From positions 1 to 64,000 of the forward strand of contig JANQES010000011.1 of the NCBI GenBank assembly GCA_028278205.1: DNA of 64,000 nt, given 5' to 3'. The first letter of the stretch is position 1. The number at the start of each line of letters is the position of its first letter. The DNA comes from Rhodothermales bacterium. GTDB taxonomy: Bacteria; Bacteroidota; Rhodothermia; Rhodothermales; Bin80. The notes under the pieces are model-generated. The model saw nothing but the letters and a program-made list of their open reading frames with translations, was not told the origin of the DNA and did not search any database. Shown here one piece after another: positions 28,239 to 37,014 of this stretch. Both the position numbers and the translations under genes were made by a program.

Positions 28239-28609
28239 CCGACGAGCAAGAAGGGCTCCTCAAAAAAGCACGCGAAAGTGCGCAGGCTGCTCAACTGCTT
28301 GTTGATGGAGGCTACGCGCCCTTTGCAACGTCACGAGCATATTATGCCATGTTTTACGTGGCAGAAGCGTTTCTTCTTGGTGAGGGATTATCCTTCTCAA
28401 GCCACAAGGCCGTCATTGCTGCGTTCGGAAATCGTTTTGCGCGAACAGGCATCGTTCCCACTCATTTTCACCGTTATTTGATTGATGGCATGGATCGTCG
28501 CACGGAGGTAGATTATGACATCGATCCGGATGTGCGTCCCGAAGATGCAAAGGCCATGATCGACCAGGCCCAACAATTCATTGCCCTGGCCGAGCGTCTT
28601 CTCGCGTAA
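28235..28609 (+). CDS. HEPN domain toxin
   Basis: This 124-residue alpha-helical HEPN protein has ATSRAYYAMFYVAEAFL and a possible R-X6-H RNase motif, Arg70-TGIVPT-His77, then RRTEVDYD at about 88-95. HEPN partners of MNT proteins are RNases. It overlaps the MNT gene by 4 nt. The spacing X6 is at the long end for HEPN motifs, so activity is likely rather than certain. Confidence 0.86.
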   Translation: MTDEQEGLLKKARESAQAAQLLVDGGYAPFATSRAYYAMFYVAEAFLLGEGLSFSSHKAVIAAFGNRFARTGIVPTHFHRYLIDGMDRRTEVDYDIDPDVRPEDAKAMIDQAQQFIALAERLLA

Positions 28610-28612
28610 TTA

Positions 28613-30316
28613 TTACGTCTCCATCACCCTGCTCAACCACGCTGCCAGATGCTCGGTGTTGCCGGGCAAAAGCGGGATGGCGCCGACGCCGATCTCGTCG
28701 AGCATCCGGCGGTGACGGCTTGTTGAGAACTGGCCCGGCGTTTCTTCGCGATAGGGAAATAACGCCACCGCCTGAGCAACCACGCGCGCACCTGCGCCGT
28801 GCCGGCGGCGATCCTGGATAGCGTCACGGTATCGATGGAGGGTGTTGAGCGCGTCGGTGGGCGGACCGGGCAGGCCGTAGCGCCGCCGGTACGACGGCGA
28901 GGCATCGAGGCGATATTTGGCGTCGAGGACGTAGCGGGCGACGGTGCCATCTGCGTGGTGGAGCGTGAGCAAGAGGTCGGGCTGTTGCGGGACGAGGTAG
29001 CCGGGGCCGCCGAAACGCGGGTTGTAGATCAGATCGAGCCGCCGCCCCTCGGAGAGCAGGAAGGTGACGGTCTGGGCGCGTCCTTTTTGCAAACGCAGGT
29101 GCAACCCATTCCGCTCGACGGCGATGAGCGACCGCAACGGCTCGCGGCATCCGGCTACGTCGGCGGCGAAGCGAACGAGGGTCAGGAAACACCAGTATTC
29201 GTAGAGCAGGTGGAGTTCTTTGAGCGCCAGGCGAAGCGGCCCGCCTTCGAGGCGCAGCCCTTGTTGCAAGCGCAGGCACGCCCGATACGCCTCGCGGTAG
29301 CCGGGGGCGGTGAGCAGGCGCCACGGCGGCGCAGCAGGCGGCTCGCCTTCGGCTTCCTGGATGACGGCCAGCCGCATCAGGCGGACGAGGCGATGTTGCA
29401 GGGCTTCGAGTTCTTCGCGCACCTGCTGCCGGCGCGCGCTCGGACGGCGGCAGTCTTCGGCGGCGTGCAGGCCGGCCAGACGGGTTTGTATCAGCGCCAG
29501 CCGCGCCGCCAGCCAGCGATGTTCGGGTGTGTCGAGGGTGTAGCGGCCGCGCGCGGCGGGCAGGCGTTCGCGCACCGGCAGGCCGGCGCCAGCCCGCTGC
29601 CATGGCCCGCGTCCACGCCCGCGTGCAACAGCCCGGCGGAGCGCCGCGTCGGGCCGCCGGATGCGGTCGGCGCGATGCTCTTCGACGACGCGCTGCGTGC
29701 CCCACTGCGGCTGCCGGGCGATGTAATCGAGCGCCTGTTCGAGGTCGCCGGCGACGTGGCGGAGCAGGGTCATCCACATCATCGTGCCGGGCGGTCCGGG
29801 GGTGGTTTCCAGGCCGGGCGTCGTCGTGGCGCGCAGGTATTCGAAAACCAGATCCGCCGCGATCTCCTGCACGTCGTCGCGGAGGGCTTCGTAGTCGCTG
29901 CGGTAATCGAGCTTCGACGGATAGACTTCGACCTCAAAAACAAAGGCCGGCGTCCCTCCTGCTTCGACGACGAACCGGCTCTGCCCCACCTGCGCGCCGA
30001 AGTTGATCACGCCGTGGACGACGCGCCCGCCATCGGAGCGTTGGAGGCCCTGCACCAGCACCGGATCCCGATGCCGCACACGCAGCGACACGCCGGTTTT
30101 GCTCTGGACGAACAGCGTATAATCCGTCTCCTCGAAAAGATGCGCGATGCCGCCTTCCCGGATGCGCACAGCCGGCTTCACGCCACGCTGCAATCCTTCG
30201 ACCGCCAACCCGAAAGGCTGCTCTGCCGCCTCCTGCGCCACCGGCACCGGCTTCACGCGCCGCTGGCTCCAGACAAGCCGGAGCGCTTCGGTTTCGATGG
30301 AAAAAAGTTCGGGCAT
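28613..30316 (-). CDS. DUF2357/DUF524 family PD-(D/E)XK nuclease-like protein
   Basis: This 567-residue protein has an N-terminal beta-rich DUF2357 region with YTLDTPEHRWL, then a C-terminal PD-(D/E)XK-like domain (about 435-465): PDLLLTL followed by RYVLDAKYRLD, which supplies the Asp and Asp-x-Lys residues. Related proteins accompany McrB-like ATPases in restriction-type systems; no such ATPase is adjacent here, so this looks orphaned. It ends 4 bp from the HEPN gene, tail to tail. An amidase relic lies directly upstream. Confidence 0.78.
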   Translation of the reverse strand: MPELFSIETEALRLVWSQRRVKPVPVAQEAAEQPFGLAVEGLQRGVKPAVRIREGGIAHLFEETDYTLFVQSKTGVSLRVRHRDPVLVQGLQRSDGGRVVHGVINFGAQVGQSRFVVEAGGTPAFVFEVEVYPSKLDYRSDYEALRDDVQEIAADLVFEYLRATTTPGLETTPGPPGTMMWMTLLRHVAGDLEQALDYIARQPQWGTQRVVEEHRADRIRRPDAALRRAVARGRGRGPWQRAGAGLPVRERLPAARGRYTLDTPEHRWLAARLALIQTRLAGLHAAEDCRRPSARRQQVREELEALQHRLVRLMRLAVIQEAEGEPPAAPPWRLLTAPGYREAYRACLRLQQGLRLEGGPLRLALKELHLLYEYWCFLTLVRFAADVAGCREPLRSLIAVERNGLHLRLQKGRAQTVTFLLSEGRRLDLIYNPRFGGPGYLVPQQPDLLLTLHHADGTVARYVLDAKYRLDASPSYRRRYGLPGPPTDALNTLHRYRDAIQDRRRHGAGARVVAQAVALFPYREETPGQFSTSRHRRMLDEIGVGAIPLLPGNTEHLAAWLSRVMET

Positions 30317-30339
30317 GCGGTTCGTGCGGGAGGCATTTC

Positions 30340-30543
30340 TTATTGGAATAGGTCCTCAGCGATTTCGTCGATAGACGCGGCATAGGCTTCGATCAAGCGA
30401 TCTCTGCGAGCCAGGGCCGTCTGCATGTCGTTGTCATTGGTCATGAAGAACGGTTCAGCGATCACGCAAGGGGCGCGCGTGTTCTTCAAGAGATGTCCGC
30501 CTCGGTCATTTCCCGTCCTGGCTTTCGTGTGTGGATACAGCCT
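30340..30543 (-). pseudogene. 3' remnant of an N-acetylmuramoyl-L-alanine amidase
   Basis: An open frame closed upstream by a TAG (30544-30546) and ending at TAA 30340-30342 encodes about 67 residues, including GNDRGGHLLKNTRAPCV and AEPFFMTNDND, which match the C-terminal end of Amidase_3 domains (the LKN..PAVL(V/I)E.FF(L/M)(S/T)N pattern). The first two-thirds of the domain, with its zinc ligands, are absent. It is a relic left beside the DUF2357 gene. Confidence 0.6.
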
Positions 30544-30677
30544 CTAAATGTATAGGGTCTAACATCGAGAATGGCAATATTCATTCGGATTGCGCAAAAA
30601 AATACTCTCCGCAACTCTCGCCGTCGTCCGCAGTACACCGTCCATCCCATCAAAGAACCATTCGAAAAAAACGCGTG

Positions 30678-31814
30678 ATGGAAGAACGTCTGCAAGAACT
30701 CCTCGGCGAACTCGTCGCCTGCAATTCGATCAACCCGACGCTGGCAGGCGGGCCGGGCGAGATGGAAATCGCGGCGCTGATTGCAAAATTACTGGAGGCG
30801 ATGGGCTGGCAGCCGGAGGTGCAGGAGGTAGCGCCGGGCCGGGCCAACGTGGTGGCCGTCGTGCGCGGGCGGGGCGAGGCGCCGCCGCTCCTGCTCAACG
30901 CCCACGTCGACACCGTCGGCGTCGAAGGCATGGAGGCACCCTTCACGCTGCGCCGCGACGGCGACCGGCTCTACGGACGCGGCGCCTACGACATGAAAGG
31001 CAGCGCCGCCGTCATGCTGGCACTGGCCGAGCACTACGCCGCCACCCCGCCGCCGGGCGACGTGCTCCTGACGTTCGTCGCCGACGAGGAGGATCATAGC
31101 CTCGGCTCGGAATACCTGGCGAAACACTGGCTCCCTTCGCTGACGACACCGCCCGCCGCTGCCATCGTGCTGGAGCCGACCGAAGAGAAAATCGCTGTCG
31201 CCCACAAAGGCTTCGTGTGGCTGGAGCTTGAGGTGGAGGGCCGCGCCGCCCATGGCAGCCGCCCCGACGAAGGCATCGACGCGGCGCTGCCGCTGGGCGC
31301 GGCGCTGATTGAACTGGCCGCCCTCGCCCGCGAACTAGAGACAGAACCCGCCGATCCGCTGCTGGGCCACGCCTCGCTGCACGTGGGTACGCTCAGCGGC
31401 GGCACGGCCTGGAGCGTCTACCCGGCGCGCGCAAACCTCGGCTGGGAACGCCGCACCCTCCCCGGCGAATCCGATGCCGTGATCCACGACGAACTCGACC
31501 GCGTGCTGCACGCCGTCGCTGCTGCCCCCGGCGGTCATCACACCAGCGGGCACATCGTCTTCAGCCGCCGGCCCCACCGCGTCCCGGTCGAGAGCCTGCC
31601 CGTGCGCTTACTTCAAAAGGCCTGCCCCGATTCCGACATCGCAGGCGTCGCCTTCTGGGCCGACTCGGCGCTGCTGGGCAAGCACATACCGACGGCCCTC
31701 TACGGCCCTAAAGGCCACGGCGCCCACGCCATCGACGAATGGGTCAGCCTCCACAGCCTCATCCGGGTTTACGAGGCCATGATCACAATCATTGAAGAAA
31801 TGGAACGCGGATAA
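30678..31814 (+). CDS. M20 family metallopeptidase (ArgE/DapE-like)
   Basis: This 378-residue enzyme shows the M20 di-zinc landmarks: LLLNAHVDTV, LYGRGAYDMKGS, FVADEEDHSLGSE, the dimerisation-domain His in GRAAHGSRP, and a terminal GPKGHGAHAIDEW. It removes N-acyl or N-terminal groups from amino acids or peptides; ArgE- or DapE-like specificity is not decided. The start at MEERLQELLGELVACNSINP is the normal N-terminus; upstream in-frame sequence is not protein-like. Its last three codons and stop lie in a CGCAGAT-type inverted arm. Confidence 0.88.
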   Translation: MEERLQELLGELVACNSINPTLAGGPGEMEIAALIAKLLEAMGWQPEVQEVAPGRANVVAVVRGRGEAPPLLLNAHVDTVGVEGMEAPFTLRRDGDRLYGRGAYDMKGSAAVMLALAEHYAATPPPGDVLLTFVADEEDHSLGSEYLAKHWLPSLTTPPAAAIVLEPTEEKIAVAHKGFVWLELEVEGRAAHGSRPDEGIDAALPLGAALIELAALARELETEPADPLLGHASLHVGTLSGGTAWSVYPARANLGWERRTLPGESDAVIHDELDRVLHAVAAAPGGHHTSGHIVFSRRPHRVPVESLPVRLLQKACPDSDIAGVAFWADSALLGKHIPTALYGPKGHGAHAIDEWVSLHSLIRVYEAMITIIEEMERG

Positions 31815-31914
31815 TGCAACCGCAGATGTGCGCTGATTTACGCAGATCTGGCTGTAAATAATCCGCGTCCATCTGCGTTAATCTGCGGTTGCACTATCCG
31901 CGTTCTATTCAAAA
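31803..31914. repeat. CGCAGAT-type inverted pair, copy 1
   Basis: The 25-nt arms 31803-31827 and 31881-31905 match at 24 of 25 positions as inverted repeats (GAACGCGGATAATGCAACCG against its inverse). CGCAGAT units lie between them. The left arm encodes the last residues and TAA of the M20 gene. The right boundary CCGCGTTCTATTCAAAA recurs at about 40268. Confidence 0.88.
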
Positions 31915-31921
31915 GAAACCA

Positions 31922-32614
31922 ATGACGACACCCGATAACACCACCTTCGACGCCCGCGTCCGCGCCGCCGTCACCACGTATATCGTCGAGCAGGGGTTTG
32001 CGCCCGATGTGGAAGCCCTCGCTGCGCGGCTGGATTGCACGGACGACGACATCAAAGCGTCGTTGCAGCGGCTCGATGAGAGCCACGGCCTCGTGCTTCA
32101 TCCCAACAGCTACGACATCTGGGTGGCGCACCCGTTTTCGCTGGCGCCGACGGCGTTCTGGGTGACGTCTGAGCGAGGATCGTGGTGGGGCAACTGCGGC
32201 TGGTGCTCGCTCGGCATCGCGGCGATGCTAGGCGAAGACACGCGGATCGTGACGCGCCTGGGCGCGCAAGACGAACCGCTGGAACTCCACGTCCGCGACG
32301 GTCGCATTGCACCGGAAGACGTGGTGCTGCACCTCGCGTTGCCGGTGGCGAAGTGGTGGGACAACGTCATCTACACCTGCGGCACTATCCTCTTCTTCCG
32401 CTCCGACGCCGCCGTCGATGCCTGGTGCGCCCACCGCAACATCCCGCGCGGCCAGACGCTGAGCCTCGATCAGGCCTGGAACCTCGCCCAGGCCTGGTAC
32501 AGCGATTATTTGAACCCCAACTGGCGCCGCCATTCCAACGAAGAAGCGCAGGCTATCTTTGAAAACCTCGGATTGACAGGGCCTTTTTGGGCGTTGAATC
32601 CGGATTGGAAGTAG
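31922..32614 (+). CDS. MerB-like (alkylmercury lyase family) protein
   Basis: This 230-residue protein has an N-terminal winged-helix part (about 10-70) and a MerB-fold C-terminus. Cys92 and Cys153 correspond by motif (NCGWCSL and TCGTILFFRS) to the two catalytic cysteines of MerB. The third catalytic position, Asp in classical MerB, is Cys95 here. MerB splits carbon-mercury bonds. No merA, merR or other mercury genes are near, so its true substrate is uncertain. The start at 31922 removes upstream residues read from the repeat. Confidence 0.8.
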   Translation: MTTPDNTTFDARVRAAVTTYIVEQGFAPDVEALAARLDCTDDDIKASLQRLDESHGLVLHPNSYDIWVAHPFSLAPTAFWVTSERGSWWGNCGWCSLGIAAMLGEDTRIVTRLGAQDEPLELHVRDGRIAPEDVVLHLALPVAKWWDNVIYTCGTILFFRSDAAVDAWCAHRNIPRGQTLSLDQAWNLAQAWYSDYLNPNWRRHSNEEAQAIFENLGLTGPFWALNPDWK

Positions 32615-32739
32615 TTTTGAGAAAGGGTTTCTGAAATTCCCGCTAAACCATTGCGTTGCCAGGGGCGTCTCATGGCAAGAACGGCGCATCGGCGTTATGT
32701 TACGGGCCGTGCTATTTTTTTAACCGTCCCCTTCCTCCT

Positions 32740-34005
32740 GTGACCGGATCTGCCCGCGTCCTCATCCTGAGCTTCGTGGTGCTGCTGGCGGCAGCCCCCG
32801 CTTTGGCGCAAGACGAACCCGCCCAAGACGCGCTTACCGTCTTCCTCGATTGCGACCGCTGCGACTTCTCTTACATCCGGCGCGAGATCACCTTCGTCAA
32901 CTACGTGCGCGACCGCACCGAGGCGCAGGTGCATCTCTTGATTACCATCGAGCAGGCCGGCGGCGGGCGGGCCTACACGCTCAATTTCATCGGGCGCGAG
33001 GATTTTGCCAGTGTCGCCGATACGCTGAACTACGCCTCTAGCAACACCGACACCGACGACGAACGACGGGCGGGGCTGGTGCAGGTGATGAAGCTGGGGC
33101 TGGTGCGCTACGTGGCGCGCACACCGCTGGCCGGCCAACTCGACATCTCGTACGACGCTGAAGAAACACAAGCGCAGCAAACCTCACCCGAAGACGATCC
33201 GTGGAATTTCTGGGTCTTCCGCGTCGGGGTCAACGGCTCGTTCGACATCGAGGAAGTCACCGATTCCTACCGGTTCAGCGGCAGCGTGAACGCCAGCCGG
33301 GTTACGGAAGATTGGAAGTTCCGCATCTCAGCCGGCGGCAGCTATCGCGAGAACAACTTCGAGGTCGATGACACCACATTCACGAGCGTGCGGCGTAACG
33401 GCAGTGCGCGGGCGCTGGCCGTCAAGAGTCTGGGACGGCGGTGGTCGGTAGGCGGCTTTACCTCGGCGAGTACCTCGTCGTTCAACAACACGGCCCTGTC
33501 GGTCACGATCTCGCCGGCCATCGAATTCAACATCTTTCCCTACGACGAGTCGAGCCGTCGCGAATTCCTGTTTTCTTATTTCCTCAACCTGCGCTCCTTC
33601 GACTACGACGAACTGACGATCTTCGACAAGACGCACGAGGTGCTGCTGCATCAGGAGTTCGAGATAAACCTGGAATTCGAAGAGCCCTGGGGCGAAGCCG
33701 CCGCGTCGTTCGAGGCGTCCAATTACCTGACTGACTTCGAGGAAAACCTGACGGATCTGTACCAGCTTGAACTGTTCGGCTACGTGGAGGTGCGGGTGGT
33801 GCGGGGCCTGTCGTTGTTTGCCCACGGCAGCGTCTCGCGCATCCGCGACCAGATCTTTCTGCCCAAAGAAGAGGCCTCGGAAGAAGACATCCTGCTGGGC
33901 AATATCCGCCTGCCCACGTCGTTCGGATACAGCTTCTCGCTGGGCTTCAGCTACACCTTCGGCTCGATCTACAACAATATCGTCAATCCGCGTTTTGGGT
34001 CGTAG
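32740..34005 (+). CDS. Outer-membrane beta-barrel protein
   Basis: The protein is about 421 residues from GTG 32740, with a signal segment (VLILSFVVLLAAAPALAQ). After a soluble N-terminal part with a CDRC motif, alternating hydrophobic strands follow (for example FRISAGGSYRENNFE, FSYFLNLRSFDYDEL) to an aromatic-rich end YSFSLGFSYTFG. This is typical of small outer-membrane barrels. The family is not recognised. The start is uncertain; an ATG lies 84 nt upstream. Confidence 0.68.
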   Translation: MTGSARVLILSFVVLLAAAPALAQDEPAQDALTVFLDCDRCDFSYIRREITFVNYVRDRTEAQVHLLITIEQAGGGRAYTLNFIGREDFASVADTLNYASSNTDTDDERRAGLVQVMKLGLVRYVARTPLAGQLDISYDAEETQAQQTSPEDDPWNFWVFRVGVNGSFDIEEVTDSYRFSGSVNASRVTEDWKFRISAGGSYRENNFEVDDTTFTSVRRNGSARALAVKSLGRRWSVGGFTSASTSSFNNTALSVTISPAIEFNIFPYDESSRREFLFSYFLNLRSFDYDELTIFDKTHEVLLHQEFEINLEFEEPWGEAAASFEASNYLTDFEENLTDLYQLELFGYVEVRVVRGLSLFAHGSVSRIRDQIFLPKEEASEEDILLGNIRLPTSFGYSFSLGFSYTFGSIYNNIVNPRFGS

Positions 34006-34008
34006 GGG

Positions 34009-34100
34009 GTGTTTTGGTGTTTGAGTTTTATAGTGTTTTAGTTGATTGATTTCAGGAGAACTAAAACACTCAAACACCATAACACTAAAACACTTTTACT
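34009..34100. repeat. TGTTTTRG octamer inverted pair, copy 2
   Basis: Left units GTGTTTTGG and TGTTTGAG, and right units AACACTCAAACACC and AACACTAAAACAC, fill the spacer before the DUF3500 gene. They match copy 1 at 15870 in unit, orientation and right-hand end. Confidence 0.85.
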
Positions 34101-34119
34101 CCCCCAGAGAGGCCCCACC

Positions 34120-35163
34120 ATGAAAGCCCGAACGCTCCTCCTCGGCGTCTTCCTGCTCGGCGGTGCAGCCTTGCTCGCTCTCGCTCAGAACCCTACGCCG
34201 CAACCTGCCGCGCTTCCATCGACGAGTATGGAAGAAGCCGCGCAGGCTTTCCTCGATTTGCTCGACGACGACGCCCGCCGTAAGGCACATATGGACTTTG
34301 AAAGCAAGGAGCGGTTCAACTGGCACTTCGTCCCGCGAAGCCGCAACGGGCTGCCGCTCAAAGCGATGAACGATGCACAGCGCGAGGCCACGCACGCGCT
34401 CCTGCAAAGCGCCCTCAGCGAGCAGGGCTACCGCAAAGCGACCAACGTCATCGAACTCGAAGGCATCCTGGGCGCGCTCGAAAACAACCCGACGCGGCGC
34501 GATCCGGAGAATTATTACGTGACCATCTTCGGCACGCCGTCGAAGGAAGCGCCGTGGGGCTGGCGTTTTGAAGGACATCACCTCTCGCTCAACTTCTCGT
34601 CGGTGACGAACGAGGTGACGGCGACGACGCCGGCTTTCTTCGGCGCCAACCCTGCCGAGGTGCCGCGCGGCGCGCGCAAGGGCTGGCGTGTGCTGGCCGC
34701 CGAAGAAGACCGCGCCCGCGCTCTCCTCGGCATGCTCGACGCCACGCAACGCGACCGGGCGATGATCGCCAAGACGGCCCCGCGCGACATCATCACCGGG
34801 GCCGACCGCCATGCGCGGCTGCAAGGCTTCGAGGGCCTGCCCGCCGCGTCGATGACGCCGGCCCAACGCGACACGCTGCTGCGGCTGGTCGAAGCCTACA
34901 CGCACAACATGCCGCCGGACGTGGCGGCGGCGACGTGGGCGAAGATCGAAGAGGCAGGGATCGACAGGCTGCACTTTGCCTGGGCCGGCAGCGACCGGCG
35001 CGGCCAGGGCCACTACTACCGCATCCACGGCCCGACGCTGCTGCTCGAATACGACAACACACAGAACAACGCCAACCACATCCACACCGTCTGGCGCGGC
35101 TTCGACAACGACTTCGGCGAGGATCTGCTACGCAAACATTACGAGGAAAGCGGGCATCATTGA
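34120..35163 (+). CDS. DUF3500 family secreted protein
   Basis: This 347-residue protein has a signal peptide (MKARTLLLGVFLLGGAALLALAQ) and the DUF3500 layout, with FEGHHLSLNFS, a central FFGANPAEVP, and the conserved end GPTLLLEYDNTQNNANHIHTVWR followed by DFGEDLLRKHY. The function of DUF3500 is unknown. The final 15 residues keep the family's His-rich pattern, so the gene is intact. Confidence 0.88.
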   Translation: MKARTLLLGVFLLGGAALLALAQNPTPQPAALPSTSMEEAAQAFLDLLDDDARRKAHMDFESKERFNWHFVPRSRNGLPLKAMNDAQREATHALLQSALSEQGYRKATNVIELEGILGALENNPTRRDPENYYVTIFGTPSKEAPWGWRFEGHHLSLNFSSVTNEVTATTPAFFGANPAEVPRGARKGWRVLAAEEDRARALLGMLDATQRDRAMIAKTAPRDIITGADRHARLQGFEGLPAASMTPAQRDTLLRLVEAYTHNMPPDVAAATWAKIEEAGIDRLHFAWAGSDRRGQGHYYRIHGPTLLLEYDNTQNNANHIHTVWRGFDNDFGEDLLRKHYEESGHH

Positions 35164-35199
35164 GGATTTTAGATTTTAGATTTTGGATTTTGGATTGAC
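35164..35199. repeat. AATCCAA heptamers at the pnuC 3' end
   Basis: A single arm of four to five heptamers lies between the DUF3500 stop and the pnuC body, inside the pnuC frame. There is no opposite arm. Confidence 0.8.
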
Positions 35200-35759
35200 T
35201 TACGCCATTCGATGAAGCCGGAGACGGCGAGGGCCAGGAAAACGGCGTAGAGACCGGCGGTCAGGTAGAGGGCTTTGTAGATGAAAATGCCGATGTAGAT
35301 CGTGTCGGCGACGATCCAGACGAGCCAGCTTTCGAGGATTTTTCTGGCGAGCATCCACTGGCCCACCAGGCTCATGGCGGTGGTGAGCGAATCCCAGAAG
35401 GGCAACGAGGCATTGGTGTAGGTAGCCAGCGAAACGGCCAGCACGCCGGTGCCCGCCGCGACGAGGCCCAGCAGCACCAGGGCCATGGTCCGCGTCAGAC
35501 GCGAGACGGGCAAGACGCTGTGCTGCGGCCCGCCGAAGAGCCATTCGTACCAGCCGTAGACGGCCACGACGATGTAGACGCCCTGCAACCCCACGTCGGC
35601 ATAGAGCCGGGCTTGAAAAAACACGATCATATACAGCCCCGCGCTGACGATGGTCAGCGGCCAGGACCAGACGTTCTGCCGCGTGTAAAGCCACACGCAC
35701 ACCAACGCCGTGACGACGCCGAAGACTTCGACGTAATTGAGTTGCGCCAGGAAATCCAT
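35169..35759 (-). CDS. pnuC: PnuC-like nicotinamide riboside transporter
   Basis: This 196-residue protein has about seven membrane helices and the PnuC signature NYVEVFGVVTALVCVWLYTRQNVWSWP, then VYGWYEWLFGG and ESWLVWIVADTIYIGIFIYK. It probably imports nicotinamide riboside, or a thiamine relative in PnuT-like members. The last nine residues (SIQNPKSKI) and the stop are read from AATCCAA heptamers, so the natural C-terminus after GFIEWRK has been replaced by repeat. Confidence 0.88.
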   Translation of the reverse strand: MDFLAQLNYVEVFGVVTALVCVWLYTRQNVWSWPLTIVSAGLYMIVFFQARLYADVGLQGVYIVVAVYGWYEWLFGGPQHSVLPVSRLTRTMALVLLGLVAAGTGVLAVSLATYTNASLPFWDSLTTAMSLVGQWMLARKILESWLVWIVADTIYIGIFIYKALYLTAGLYAVFLALAVSGFIEWRKSIQNPKSKI

Positions 35760-35829
35760 GCAGGCCCCGATCAGCTAGCCGCGAATAAACGGCATAGGCA
35801 ATACGCAGCCCCCCGGTAAGTTCCCCAAC

Positions 35830-35867
35830 AAAAAAACGGGCGCTACCACACATAGCGCCCGGTTTTT
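35830..35867. terminator. Bidirectional terminator-like hairpin
   Basis: CGGGCGCTA (35837-35845) pairs with TAGCGCCCG (35853-35861) across a CCACACA loop, with A-run before and T-run after. It sits upstream of pnuC; another small hairpin, ATCCCG/CGGGAT, follows. Confidence 0.65.
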
Positions 35868-36218
35868 CATCCCGCAGGGAACGGGATCAGGGTCAGCGTC
35901 CATCACGTAGTTGATCGGTGGATCGTCCTACGAAAAGAGCTTGTATTGTAAACCAACCTTCACCGTTTAGTGTTCTTTCCAAAAGGGATGCCATCTCTTT
36001 CGGGTCGCTCAAAAAAAATCCAAAACCAGCGAATCCAGCCGGAAAAAGGCGATTCTTTTTTCGGGGCATGGCCCTGGTTTCATCGACAATCTCATTCTGA
36101 GTCCAGGCCCGGCACCGTCCTCCGGCTTCTTTGCGCCGGGTTGCAGTGCGCACGGGGTGCCCGGCGGTGTGCATCGTTTGTGCAGCAGATCCTGCGCCCG
36201 GCCCGGCGGATACGCTAA
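35868..36218. other. Gap without recognised gene
   Basis: After the hairpins I see no supportable gene. The stretch up to the YWTD fragment is mixed in composition and may be decayed 5' sequence of that gene. Confidence 0.5.
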
Positions 36219-36881
36219 ATGCCCTACTTTTTTAGCCCAAAAGGCGTTCTGGCCCTCGATGTGGACGGCAACAAAATCTACTGGAGCGACGGCCTCTTCG
36301 GCGATCCGTTTATTACCAAGATCCGGCGGGCTAATCTCGACGGCTCCGAGGCTGTAGAACTCGTCAGCGGTTTTTACGGCCACAACGGCATCGCGCTCGA
36401 TATCGACGGCGGCAAAATGTATTGGACCTGGACGGGGCTCGATGCGCTCATTGGCAGGATCCAGCGCGCTAACCTCGACGGCACAGGCGTCGAAACCCTC
36501 ATCAGCGGCTTATCGACGCCCATCGGCCTGGCGCTGACGGTAGACAACCCGATGCCCATCGCCGTAGAAGATCCCGCCGAACTTCCGCGCGCCTATGACC
36601 TGTCGCCGCCCTATCCCAATCCCTTCAACACCGAGGCGGCCTTCACGCTCACGGTCGAACAAGCGCAGCACGCGCGCGTGGCGCTCTACGACGCGCTGGG
36701 CCGCCGGGTGGCGCTGCTGCCCAACGGGCCGGTGCAGGTCCATCAAACCCATCGTTTTACGATAGCATCGCCCGGCGAAGGATCACCGGGTTTTGGGATG
36801 GAAGCCCGTTGGGCTTTTCTCAGATCGCAGAAGGCGTCCTTTATCCAAAATGGATCGGGCGGATTTGGCACAAAACATTAA
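36219..36881 (+). pseudogene. Truncated YWTD-repeat protein with type IX sorting domain
   Basis: The 220-residue reading frame begins in the middle of LDLR-class-B (YWTD) repeats (LALDVDGNKIYWSDG, IALDIDGGKMYWTWT, RANLDG twice) without a signal peptide. It continues into a type IX sorting domain start (SPPYPNPFNTEAAFTLTV and VALYDALGRRVALL). The usual PSGxYFYRL end is missing: after THRFTIA the sequence is unrelated. Both ends look broken, so it is probably a relic of a large secreted propeller protein. Confidence 0.6.
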
Positions 36882-36950
36882 ACGTAAGGGCGCTTCGTAA
36901 AAAGGTATTCAGGAGCACCCTTACGTTTTACGCATTACGTTTTGCGTTTC
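36882..36950. repeat. AACGTAA-type inverted pair
   Basis: TTAAACGTAAGGGCGCTTCG, AAAAAGGT, then GCACCCTTACGTTTTACGC. The core resembles that at 25432-25540. Confidence 0.75.
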
Positions 36951-37014
36951 CCGATCTTAATCCTACACAAAGCCCATCCTTTTAGCAAGTAACGATCCTT
37001 AAACGGCATCCCTC

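Noticed and set aside
28799..30385. Large plus-strand frame opposite the DUF2357 gene
   Set aside because: No domain pattern; the minus strand has the nuclease motif and the YTLDTPEHRWL segment.
30531..30677. N-terminal extension of the M20 peptidase
   Set aside because: Overlaps the amidase relic on the other strand, and the conserved M20 N-terminus begins at 30678.
35868..35910. Possible TPP riboswitch upstream of pnuC (CCCTGATCCCG on the minus strand)
   Set aside because: Only the CTGATC half is present; no CUGAGA/GGGGUGC half could be found within reach, and small hairpins explain the sequence.
35893..36174. Minus-strand 93-residue frame in the gap after pnuC
   Set aside because: No recognisable pattern, no ribosome-binding site, and atypical composition.
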